Assembly: GCA_037962975.1 (NCBI GenBank)
Contig: CM075676.1
Span: 22,687,001 to 22,751,000 of the forward strand
Reading direction: 5' to 3'
Length of the DNA stretch: 64,000 nt
Source: Clitoria ternatea
Lineage: Eukaryota; Streptophyta; Magnoliopsida; Fabales; Fabaceae
The position numbers and the translations under genes are program-made. Positions 1 through 11,800 of this stretch are shown here, in pieces. The notes below the pieces were generated by a model. It was not told the DNA's origin. It made no database searches and saw only the letters and a list, made by a program, of their open reading frames with translations. The number at the start of each line of letters is the position of its first letter. Within the stretch, counting starts at the first letter, position 1.

Positions 1-700
1 TCACATTGGAATGCTGATGAAAGAAAGGAAGGACCCAGTATGATGCAGACCGGATAAGAACTCCACACCGGTTGGCTATTAAATCCGTTCTTAGATTAGG
101 AGTTCATACCAGACAACTCTGAGCCGGTGTTTATCACAACACCGCCCTCTTTCCACAGACGGTGTCCTTAACTTTTTTCATACACACCGTTCTTCCCTAC
201 TTCACACTCAACACCGCCCACTCCATGCCGACCACGCATTCCACACCGCCCTCACCCTCCACACTGCCCTCACACCCTACACCGCCCCATATACTCAATG
301 CCGCCCTCTTCAAAAAACTCCAACACCGAACACCTTTTAACTCCACTCAGACCACTTCTGATCCGTTCTGATCTCCAAAGTTAGGACGACGTCAAGACTT
401 CAAAGAAGAAGATCGGATGCCAACTAATGTCACATCACATCGGATGACCGATGTAGGGAGGACAGCTTATGTGAAGCAGACTGGATCAACGTTTTACTGA
501 ATGAGCTATGGGACAGCTGACTTCGGCTCAAGTGAGACCGGATGAATTTAGTTCGGATCGGATTATCATTAATGAACACCGGTTGGCTTCAAGGAAGGTT
601 AACTCAGCTTTCCTTAGAACGGATGTCCACACCGGATGACTTTGAGCCGGTGTACAAGACCGGATGAAATCCGCCCAAAGAAGAAATTGAGGGACTGCTA
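1..700. repeat. CACCGG/ACCGGAT-rich degenerate repeat
   Basis: The segment is dense in short variants of CACCGG, GACCGGAT and ACACCGCC and has no credible coding region. The style resembles the CACACCGGTT-rich part of the element B LTR near 29.6-29.75 kb, so it may be a relic of a related retroelement. That link is inference from composition, not an alignment. It may continue upstream of the window. Confidence 0.4.
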
Positions 701-1182
701 AGTTCTCCTCAACCGGACTTGGAAGTGGAATTCCAGTCGGTTTTGAAGTGCAGAAGTAACTTTTTGACTTTTTTCTTGTCTTTTAGGCATTTTTTTAATG
801 CATTTGAACCCACTAATTGCTCTAGTACGTAGGACGGCCAGAAATGAGCACTAAGATAGCCACCTTCTATTATTAATCCTCCATTATCTCCACTAACAGC
901 ACTAGCAAACCCACTCACAAAGGGCTTGTCCCCCACTGCCTTTGTTTTTTTTAAAACAAAACCATATCTCTTCAGAAACTCTTAAGAAAACAGAATTACA
1001 GTATACCATTTTCCTTCTTCCTCAAGACCTTCGAATAGAACCAGGTCAGCCAGGGGACTCCTTTTCAGTCAGCCAAAGATCATCAAATCAAGTAAGAGGG
1101 AAGAGGGTTGTGAATAACTATGAAATGGGTAGAGTTGTATGCTGCTCTAGGATTCCAGTTTTAATTTCGTATCTTGTGGCTT

Positions 1183-2954
1183 AATTTTGAAACTGAAAAC
1201 GTACGAATTTGTCTTTGACTTCTTCATGAAAGTTATAGATCTTTTTGTTATCTAAATTATGAGACCTGATTTAATTAATTTGAGTATGTATAGCAAAAGT
1301 TATAGCCAAATTACTACTACATGTTTGAGTGAAAGATTTGTTCCATGTTTTGTGTATATTTTGATATGCTGGGAATTATACATGCGTAATTAGTCTTGGA
1401 TGTCTTCATGAAAGTTGTAGATAATTAAGTTGTGGATTTTTAGAAAGTAGTTTCACATCAAAATAATTTTTGTAACTCAAGTTATGCTCAAATTACTGAA
1501 GTATGTGCAAGCTGAAATTCTGAAATTCTGGAATTTTGAAATCCGAATCTTGTTTTCAATACTGGGAATTTTGTGGTATGAATTAGTTGTTTGTGTCTTC
1601 ATGAAAGTTGTAGATAATTATGTTAAGAGTATTTTAGAACTGGTTTCATGTTAAAATCATTTGTGTAGCTCTAAAAACGTTGAAAATACTAATATATGTA
1701 CGTTTTGAAAAACTCACCTTGAGGCAGTGTGGTATTTCGTGAATAAGTAATATTTCTGTTCGGAATTTGAAACTGTGTTCTTCATGAAAGTTGTATACAA
1801 TTATGTTATTAAACTACAGAAAGTGGAATCACCTAAAAAGGAGTTGTTTTGCTCATGTTATGACTGTTTTACTAATGTATGTCGCTGTTTGAAAATGCTG
1901 AAATTTGCTTATAATGGTTATTATGGATAAAAAAATGATATTTTCTCTATGAGTAATGATTTATTATTGAATTCTTGAGTGATTATGAATTATTATAAAT
2001 GCTATTGAGTATCACACAGTTAGTATATTATGATGGTGAATAATTATGAATGACATAATTAATATATATGTACATGAATGCCTTGTGGTTATTGACATGT
2101 GTGGTTGAAACAGTAAATCCATGATTTTATGAATTATTATGTGTATTGTGTCCCTTGAGGACTTGTATTATCCAAGAGGTTTTGGAAATGTGGATATCAT
2201 GGTATGTTAAATGATAAAGAGAATTAAAGGCATTCATGCATCATAAGCATTGGACGCATCATGGAATTTAGGGGTTCCGTGATTGCCTACCCTGGTGGGG
2301 GGTTACTCTATGATAAGTTAAGCCCTATTTTGTTGTGTGCCATGAAGTGTAGGGATTCATGGTTTATGCAAAGCCCTACTTATGATACTTGTGTACTTCG
2401 GTACTTAAGCGCCATGAAGTATAGGGATTCATGGTATATGCTAAAGCCCTAATTGTGTCTCTATGAGACTTTTACTGCAGTATTCCCACCAAACCAAATG
2501 GATCCAGCATGACATCATTTAACTAATTGAAGAATTATTAAATGGACTTGCTGGCATATTCATCATATCATTATGAGTTGTTGATTGTGTTTGTGCAATT
2601 TTATCTATTTTATATTTATTCTATATTCTATCTCACTCTTACATTAATTTTTACAGTGAATGACACGCAGAATGCAGAGTGATGCCATGATGAATGTCTA
2701 TTTGAATTATTACCTGAACTTTGATTTTATGGGTTGTAATAAGTATAACGTGTCATGTACCATTATCTTCTAAATCGTTTCCGCTATTTGAATATTTCTT
2801 GAATTTAATTATTCACGACTAGTAGGTATAATAATTTTCCGCTGTTATCGACTGTTACATAAACTCTGAATTGAATTTATGAATTTTAAAATGATCTTTC
2901 GAAAACGTGAAAAATTTACTCGAAAATTTTAATTAACGTTTCGGGACGTTACAG
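1183..2954 (+). repeat. LTR-like remnant, 3' end visible
   Basis: The block ends in GGGACGTTACA, a typical plant gypsy LTR terminus, but no primer-binding site follows, so it is a solo LTR or a 3' LTR. The first part is a degenerate tandem array with CTTCATGAAAGTT at 1222, 1404, 1597 and 1780, a period near 185 bp. A duplicated module containing ATGAAGTRTAGGGATTCATGG lies at about 2339-2437. A region around 2655 with ACACGCAG matches the style of other Tekay-like LTRs. The 5' terminus and TSD were not found, so lineage and true length are uncertain. Confidence 0.5.
1222..1960 (+). repeat. Degenerate ~185-bp tandem module, four copies
   Basis: Each module carries CTTCATGAAAGTT followed by TGTAGATAATTA-like sequence and then a GTTATG...TTACT stretch. 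Spacings between the CTTCATGAAAGTT motifs are 182, 193 and 183 bp. A similar array occurs at 60.57-61.0 kb. Confidence 0.55.
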
Positions 2955-3189
2955 TATGAATAGTAAGATGTTCATGTTAATCAATATCTTAACATTGTTT
3001 AAAAAAGTAAAAGCAGATTTTTTTTTTACAAATGATGTGAAAATTGTTTAGAAATAAAAGTGAGTGGGTTTTAATGGTTTTTTTAAAATAAAAACTTTTT
3101 ATTTTTTCTTCCTTAATTAGTTATCTAAGAAAACTTGATAGTTTTTTCAATAGTATAAAAGGACAGTAAATAGGATTTTACTTTATTAT

Positions 3190-4480
3190 ATAGTTGTCAA
3201 ATGTGCCTAGGCTCGCTAAGCAGACCTATAAAATAGGTGAGCCTGAGCAGAGAGATGAATACAAATCGAGCCAACTAAGTGTGACCCATAAAAGATCCGT
3301 TACCCTATTGGGCATTTATAAAGTTCTCAAATTAGGTTAGGCTTGCCAACCTACCAAAAAAATAAGAGTGTGGATTAAGGGTAAAGTTGTCAAAATGGGC
3401 CAAGCCAACCCATACGAGTTAGCGCACGTCGAGTTGACACTTTTAACAGTCTAACCTAACCTGACTCACCTACAAAGCCAATTTTTTCAATCCGACTCAA
3501 CCTACCAACCCATCCATTGGCTCATGGTTTGACCCACTTTTTTATTAATTAAAAATTTAAAAAACAAATTAAAATAAGGAAATGAAAAATTATATAAAAA
3601 ATTAAAAAATATAATAAAATATATGTTTCTGCTTACATTTCAATTTTGTATAGTATACCATCAACAAACATTATAATAATTACTATAAAAGTACAAACAC
3701 ATTACATATTTCATAGTAAATAAATCCATAATTCATAATTCATTATCCATAATATATATTTTTGGTTTGATGTGATGCTATGAATGAGATTTTTTTTAAA
3801 AAAATTAGGTAACAACTCGCGAGTCAATCTCACCATGGGTTTGATTCGCTATGAGTCGGGTTTTGTAAGCCAAACTAAGAAAAAAACTCACTTCCAATTT
3901 GGGTTAGTTTTTTTCAACCCAACTCACCTAAAATCCATGGTGAGTTGGGTTAGCCCATGAATTTCTAACTAAATTGGCACCTATAGTTAAGGGTACTTGG
4001 GTCGTCACCATCCAACTTGCCTTGTTTGACTAGCCAATGTAGTAAGTTTTTGACGGGCGGGCTGAGCCAACCCATTAGGTTACTATTAATTATTTTGTTT
4101 AGACACTCAATAATATTCACCCCCTCACTTAATTTTTTATTAGATTATTATGAACATGTTTCTATTTTAGCATATTACTTCAACTATATGATATGTTATA
4201 AATGTAAAAAATTTTCATTTTACCATATTACTTTCATTCTCTTTTTTAATATAATAAATTTTCTCTATTTTTTAAAATATAAAAAGTTAATTAATTTTTG
4301 ATAATTTGGATTATTTTATATATATTTTAAACAGCCTGATATTTTATTTTTAAATTAATTTAACGAGTCAACCCACCAACTAGAAAAAAAACACCAGCCC
4401 TCTCATAAGTGGCTAGACCCGCCCGACCAACTTTTAATAAGTTGATGGCACGGTTAATCAACCTATTTTGGCAACCCTAT
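3190..4480. mobile_element. Degenerate GGGTTGG-type non-autonomous DNA element(s)
   Basis: The stretch is rich in AACCCAACTCACC and GGGTTGG-like words that recur in both orientations, as in plant hAT-like non-autonomous elements. The left part has GTTGTCAAAATGGGCC near 3386 and the right end has CCTATTTTGGCAACCCTAT near 4462; these form an imperfect inverted repeat. A further start-like GTTGTCAAATGTGCC lies near 3193, and a GGCACCTATAG end-like motif near 3976, so two elements may be nested. No convincing TSD was found. There is no coding capacity. Confidence 0.45.
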
Positions 4481-4503
4481 GCATTTACTTCAGCTGACAC
4501 AAG

Positions 4504-4910
4504 CAAGGTTTTAAAAACCCGACCGGTGATCGAACCGGTGAAGGTAATGGTTTAAGGTTCATTGGTTCAACTAATATAATATATTTCTTGATATATTAAC
4601 AATAAATTATATAAAAATTAAGTTAATTAAGGATCATATTACATGTTTTATAGGATTAAAAAGTTATAATAAATAAAAATAATATGTAAATATTATATAT
4701 AAGTTATTTGTTTATTTAAAAATATTTTTTAATAGATTTTTTTAAAGAAATAGCAAAAAAACAAAAAAAACAATTTTAAAACCCTGACCGATTCAACCGG
4801 TTTTGGCCGATTCTAAATTTCCCAATTTTTTTTCTTGTCCAAACCCGTACCAATCAATTCCCGGTCCAACCGATCAAACCGGCTGATCCGGTCCGGTTTT
4901 TAAAACCATG
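4504..4910. mobile_element. hAT-type MITE with perfect 8-bp TSD
   Basis: The 407-bp element has terminal inverted repeats: the left end starts CAAGGTTTTAAAAACC and the right end, read on the other strand, starts CATGGTTTTAAAAACC, continuing through further CCGGT-rich similarity. It is flanked by an exact 8-bp duplication GACACAAG at 4496-4503 and 4911-4918. An 8-bp TSD is diagnostic of the hAT superfamily. It has no coding capacity and lies immediately upstream of the transcribed region of the RRM-like gene. Confidence 0.85.
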
Positions 4911-4974
4911 GACACAAGTGGGTTTGGGGAAACCGGTATCATTTTAAAAAAAATTACGCAAGGCAAGAAAAAAA

Positions 4975-4982
4975 AAACCCTA
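4975..4982 (+). promoter_or_regulatory. Telo-box in promoter of RRM-like gene
   Basis: AAACCCTA is present about 60 bp after the MITE and just before a CT-rich leader. Telo-boxes are known from promoters of plant translation and organelle-biogenesis genes, which fits the predicted mitochondrial product. The motif is short and its function here is inferred. Confidence 0.4.
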
Positions 4983-4984
4983 GT

Positions 4985-5775
4985 TATTTCCTACTCTGCG
5001 TCACACCCCTTCACGTACTCTCTCTCTGCTCTCTCACTCACCTGAGTTATCTCTCACCCTTACCTCTCTCCGTCGTCTCTATCGCGCCTGACGCCGCCAC
5101 CGCCGCGTCATCACCACCGAGCCGTCACGCCTGAGGTAAGTGTCCTTTGTGCACTGCATTTATCATTTCTGTGTAAAGGTTTACTGTTGCTGTTTGTAGT
5201 CGATCCAACGCAGATTTTTGGTGTTGAAATTTGTTGCCGTACTCTTTTAATATATCGGAACATGATTTCTATTATTTTCAAGATTCTCTGAACAATTTGT
5301 TTTCTTTGAGTGTTTTAGAAACTTCAAATATTCGTTTTCATTTGTTAAAGTATGGAATAGTAGAATAATATATGATTTGGACATTAGATATATGGAAATT
5401 GATAACTAATATAGTTGATCAAAGCCACTTCTCTTGAGCTTTATCAATAATAATGTTTGTTTTATTAATTTGGGGTTCAGCTACAAATGCTATGATAGCA
5501 AATCCATTAGTTGTTTCAAGATAGTTAATGTCACTTCAGTATTCTGTAAACTTCATGCAATCTTGCTTATTTTCCCAAAGCATATTTTTATGGTTGCATA
5601 CACTCTACACTCTGCAGTTTGTCGTGTTCTACTTCTAGTTTATTTATAGACTCTGTTTACAATGGCTTTTTGCAGCTTCTACAAGTTTAAATAAGAACTT
5701 AATAAGGGGAATATTCTTCTCTGTGGTTACACTTACGATTTTGTTGTTAAAGTTTATTATAAGTATAGTCTATAG

Positions 5776-5835
<60 letters not shown>

Positions 5836-5863
5836 TTGATGTTTAATGTTTTGGGAATAATAG
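4985..5863 (+). promoter_or_regulatory. 5' UTR with leader intron (intron 5136-5863)
   Basis: A CT-rich then GCC-rich leader (to 5135) ends in a strong donor GAG/GTAAGT at 5136. The acceptor AATAG lies at 5859-5863, 16 bp before the ATG. The transcription start is a guess from the CT-rich patch. Leader introns in plants often enhance expression. The intron carries a long ATT microsatellite close to the acceptor. Confidence 0.6.
5776..5835. repeat. (ATT)20 microsatellite
   Basis: Sixty bases of uninterrupted ATT units lie in the 5' UTR intron, ending about 28 bp before the acceptor. Such a run is likely length-polymorphic. Confidence 0.95.
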
Positions 5864-5879
5864 GTGTGTGTTGTCGAAG

Positions 5880-8800
5880 ATGAGTGCTAGTATTGTAAGG
5901 GCTTCAATGAGATCCAAGTGTGCACTTGTTCAGATAAGTCATCATAGATTCCCAACGAGGTTCTTCTCCTCTGTTGAAAAGCAGCAGCCTCCTCAGAATT
6001 CAACTGCCCCTCCTCCATTCTTTCACACTGATGATGCAGGTTCTTCTCTTCTGTTTCTATTATGCACCTTCACATGCCTTAGGGCGTGTTTAGTTCGTAA
6101 GTTTTCTAAGAAAAATGGAAAACTATTCTTGAAAAAGTTGGAAAAATTGAAAAGGTGTTTGTTTACAAAATATTCAAATAAAACTTATAGAAAATTGAAA
6201 ACCGGGTTTTCTATTTTGTTAAGAAAAACAAAGAAGTCTTTAAAAAAGTTTTCCAAGAAAACTGAAAAGTGGAAAAGTTTTTCAAAGAATTTCTATTCCA
6301 GAAAATGAAAATTTTGAAAAACAAGTAGAAAACTTTTTCCACAAAACTAGAATAATTTTCTGTAACTATACGCAGCCTTAGCTTTTTGAAATATCAAGTC
6401 TTTTGTTGCTACTATTCTTCATGAAGAGATTACAAAGAAATAGCCGTAGCTTTATAGCCTTTGGTCTAAACCTATTTGTCCTCTTTTTTGTGTGTCACTT
6501 GGCCATACAATAATATTTTCTGGTGCTTATGTAGCTAGGAGTTGTCATGCCTAGTATTGTGGCAGAAAGACCCCCATTTTGGGACTGGGGTGTTTGATTT
6601 TTTGGGTGGTTCAGTTGGTTCCAGTTCATGGCTTTAAGAGTTAAGACATTCAGGCGGTAAAACTGTAAATGTGAGAAGAATATGACCCTTTGGGTTGATT
6701 GGATATTTTTGTGTCGGTCAGACTCGTGTGGGAAAAATTACTACTATGGTTAGTCCATTATTATCATTGTTGCTGTTATTAGGAGGAGGTTCCTTGTTGC
6801 TATGAGGGTAGTACCTTCAAAGCATGTTTGGATGGAGGTTTGGTGGGAGAGTAAAGAGTGGGCAAATTTTTCGTTTTAATTGAACATTCGGATTTTTTAA
6901 AAATGAGTAATATAATATTAGATCATCATGTAAGCTAACTGCTATGTAGATATTTTTATTTCTTTTTGTTTGCCCAAAAAAAGGCTCATAGTATGCCTTA
7001 CAAGGGGGGAGGGATAGGGAAATGAGAAGAGGGTGGAATGAATTGTAGGTGACACCAGACAATGAAAGTCATCCCCGATCCCTTTCTGGTTGTTTGTCCC
7101 ATTTAAGTTAATTGGAATATGGATACAAAAATAAGTTGCAATATATATTTCAAGTAGGGCACTGGGTTCAGTCCTTCTTTGTATTGTCATCATGTTTACT
7201 GTTGATGTTTTAAGCTTTTCCTCATACATCTATTCTTGTATATTATATGCTATATGAAATTAAAATCCAAATAGTTTACTGGTTTCAGAAATGAGAATAA
7301 TAAATACATGAAAGAATAGGAATTCGATTTGCTGTATTTGTCATTGATGCAAGTTACAGAACATGTATATGCTGACATGGATTTTTGAAATTTAAGTCAT
7401 TGACATGTCTAACCTGTTCACTGCTAGCTATGTAATTTAAATAATACCTTTTAAGTAATTTCCATCCAAAATGATGACTATTCTCCACTCTCTTTCTCTC
7501 ATTAGGTGTGACATATGGTAGGCTACTTGGCATTCATAGACACGCACTGAAAACAGATATCATCAACTGCCTTGAAGGTTGTAATTTGACTTTGGAGGAT
7601 GTTAAAGTTGAATACAACCGTTCCTTTTTGCCACTTGCAATGTAATGTACTCCATCTTTTATCTTGCCAGTGGCATAGGATTATAATCAATTGGCAATTT
7701 TTGGAACTTCTGAAGATGTTTCCGGCTGTATAAATGTAAAGGAGGGATTAATTCCAATATTTAGTTTTTCATTGCATGATGACATAAAACGTAAGGTTTT
7801 ATTATACTTATTTAAAGATAAGTGAAAATAATCCAAATTGCTGAGGTAGAAAATGATAATAATACATGAAAAGAAAAAGTTCGAAGATAAGTGAAAATAA
7901 TCCAAATTGCCGAGGTAGAGTGATAATAATACATGAAAAGCAAAGGTGTGAAGATAGGGCAGTTCTTTGAGGTTATAGTTATATTAACTTTACTTTCCAG
8001 ACCTTACCCAATTCTTGCCTACCTCTTTCCTTTTCCTCTCCTTTTATTCAAGCTGATTTTGCTCTCTTTTTATTTCTCAATTGCCGCACCAGTATTCCGT
8101 TATATACTTATCTTATAGTTCATATGCATGGCTCTTTCCAACGTGGTGTAGCTGCATAGCTAACATCTGCAAGTGGATTATTATTGTAGTATTCCTACTA
8201 ATGTGCCTCATCTTAGTATAGTTGAAGAATTTCATTTAAATTAAGGGTTTGGCTATCATCAGGATGTTGCAATTCCCTACTCGCTATTCCTATGACAATG
8301 CTATAAGGGTACTTGTAAGGAAGGGCCGTTTGTACAAATTGGAAAGGGTATGCTACTCTACATATAATCTGCTGCAATAAAGTAAACAGTTTTTATTTGT
8401 TTATAATGGGAAAATGTTTGATTTTTTGTTTCTTTTCACTAATATCAGGCTGATCGTTCCCAATGGGACATCGTAACTCCATATGATGGAAAAACTGTAA
8501 GTAAATTCATACCTATGTACATATCAAAAGAAACTTATCAAATTTATTCCAGCATGTCTATATCTGGGTATATTACACACGCCTGCAAAGATTTAACAAA
8601 ATTCCATTCAATACCCCTCCTTGAATTTATATATAGTTATAAATATAACACTTTGTACCCTTCCCATCAACATTGACCTATTCTTATGCAATATATTGGT
8701 GGATAAATGTCAAAGTAATGTGAAAAAAAGGAGGGATATCAGTATTATTTCATTGAAATCGAAGGTGTGTGAATGTAATTTACCTGTTTATATATTTCTA

Positions 8801-11800
8801 AGATAATCATCGTACTAACTGTCTTTACTCTTTACAAAGTTTACATATAAAAATTGTATAGAAAATTTCTAATGCGTAAAACCAGGAGCATGATGTGATA
8901 CAGTTTTTCCCCCAGATCAAGAATCTCTTATTTAAGACCTACATGTATTGCTTTAATATTTTGATGATAATTTTTTTTTGTTAATGCTTCTTTGATGAAT
9001 GGAAACTGTTGAACTTTGGTCGATTATGTTGACTTGTATGATTAAGGAATGTTTATCATGCATGTTTTACAAGAGTTCTTTGGAATTATAATACCAAGGA
9101 TAACAAAAGAGAGTAATTCTGTTGAATGAGAAATGAATAGAAAATCAGTTATTCATGTCCAAAAATCTAAAACATGGAACCTTTTCAGATTCTGAAAGTT
9201 ATAGTGTTCTAGTCTGGACCATGCTGTATGCGGCTTTGCATTCTGATGCATGATCAATGTGGTCAAAATCGAGACCAGAGGAGGGATGAAAGATCATAAA
9301 TTGGTGGATCATAACTCAGATTGTAAGATCCTACTACATATGTAAAATTATATATAAACTTATACAGATGCGTAAAAAATAATATAGAACCAGAAGTATA
9401 ACATTGATATCATAGTTAATTGCATAAAAGTTTAGTAATCATATAAATACAATTCCAAAAAGATACAAGGTTGATCGACAAAACAGAGACTAGAGAGAGA
9501 AGCCATGTTTATCAACAAAACAGAGACTAGAGAGAGAAGCCCTGTCTATCAATAAGACAGGGACTAGAGAGAGAATCACAGTACAAACAAAACTGGTTGG
9601 GTGTTGTCAGAATGGAACGGAAATGGTCGCATGTGTTTGAAAAAGAAGTGATGTGAGTCGGTTACAAAACAAGCTTTGAGAAAGGGATTTTGAAAAAAGC
9701 TACACACCTTGGATCCACATTGCCCAATATCTGGATGAGACGCAATCTTGCGAGCAAGATCGGCAATCCATCTCTGATCTTTGCTGCTGATGACTTTCTG
9801 TTGTATTTGGATCACCCTTCCCACCAAAAAATGTGGGATTGGACGATCTCATGATCTTTCTTGGGATCTTAACAACACTGATGGTATGTGCTTGACTGAA
9901 TCAGAAAAAATGTCATTTGAAATCCTGCTGTTTTGGGGTGCCTTGCGGCACATGATTTTTAATAATAATTTGCTAATAAAGGGAAGGTGTTAGCCGCTAT
10001 CGTGGCGGAGCGGACCCAGGGCGCGACACGGTGGCGCATTGCGGGAAGGAAAAGATCGCGGGGATAGCGGTGCGATTCGCGGATTGCGCGGAGCGGCCCG
10101 TCGCGGCGCGAAACGGCCGCTATTCAGGCATGCCCTATTTTGCCCTTCTGGAACCCGATTTTTAAAGGGTATTTTTGCCTTTTTATGCTTTCTCCCCCAT
10201 TCTAAAACCCTAAATCAAACACAGCAGCCACCCCTTCCACATTTCTCCCTGTTTCACTTGCTATCCCATTGCACCCACCCATTTCCGGCGACACCCAGTG
10301 AGTTTCCAGCGTCCCCCACCCCATTTCCGGCGTCCCCCACCCATTTCCGGCGACTTCCCTTTGTTTCTGACGAAGCTTCTTTCTTCTCCGGCGAGCTGTT
10401 CTCTTCTCTGGCGAGCTGTACCCATTTCCGGCGTGCTTCTGCTTTATTTCTTCTTCACTTCTCTGTTTTGTTTTTTACCCATCAACTCTTGTTGAAGGGA
10501 GGGCTTTTGTTGGCTGTTGTTGAAGGGCTGTGAGGGCTGTTGTTGAAGGGAGGGCTGTTGTTGGCTGTTGTTGAAGGGCTGTGAGGGTGGTTGTTGAAGG
10601 GAGGGCTGTTGTTGGCTGTTGTTGAAGGGCTGTGAGGGCTGTTGTTGAAGGGAGGGCTGCTGTTGGCTGTTGTTGAAGGGCTGTGAGGGCTGTTGTTGAA
10701 GGGCTGTTGACAAGGAAGGTTGAAGGGCTTTAAATTTAATTTTTGTGATTGTGATGTTTTATGTTTGTCAAGAATATTATTATGATTGTATGACTTTAAA
10801 TTTAACTTTTGTGTGTTTTTTTTTGCATATATATGTGTAGAAAATATAGGAAATATTTATATAGGTTTATTCAAAATAGCGGTCATCCCGCTTTCTGCTA
10901 TCCCGCTATCCCAGTTTTAAGAGCGGCCGCTCCGTGCCGCTATTTGGGATTGACTAGTATGGTTAATCCTGTAATAATTGCTATCCTTCTATAATACACC
11001 GCAACTAGACCTATTTGTCTAAGGTTTCTGAGGCTCTAAGTTTACATTCATAACCTTCAGAGATTCACAGTACATTTCTCCATGTTAGAACAACCTAGCA
11101 GAATGAGGTTACTTGATCAAATTGTTTCAGTTTATGCATGACTTATTGAACTCTTAATGTGTATAATCTGCAGATTACTTAGATTTTCGGTATGGATGGT
11201 CTAAGATTGAGGGGTGGATGCCATTGAAGATTTAGAAATTAGTGTTGTGCTTCTATTTAATACCGATGCATTTTTAAGTGGATCTCATAGGGTGGTGAAC
11301 ACCAAAATATATATTTATAATTGCTTTATTGGACCGAAGATTGCTAGTTGAAGTGCAATAATTTGTTTTATGCAAACATTACTGCAGAAACACCACATTT
11401 ATCTAACAGTGCCTCATTTTGCTAGATTTTAATTCAAGGAATTCCTCGAAATGCAGTATTTGAAGACATATCACGCATACTGACTGGATGTGAATATGAT
11501 GCATCCTCCATCAATCTGTTTCTAAGGTCAACATCAAGTACATTTTAAATATGGAGTGAAATATGTTTTTACTCCCAATAGGTGTAATTAATTTTGGTCT
11601 TTTAGTTCTTTTTTAGTTTGGTCCTCCAAGTTTTAAAACTTTGAAGATAGTCCCTATGACTATGTATTGATGATGTATCATGTATCTAGACATGTCATGA
11701 TATATCAACATAATAATTGGCATGACATGTTTAGATATGTCTTGAAGTGGTAATAAGAACTGTGTTTACAAAATTTGAGGATTAAAATTAAGAAGAAAAA

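Noticed and set aside
10039..10533. 164-codon plus-strand frame in the intron of the RRM-like gene
   Set aside because: It lies within the GC-rich repeat element, consists of Pro/Ser/Phe-rich low-complexity sequence and has no domain.
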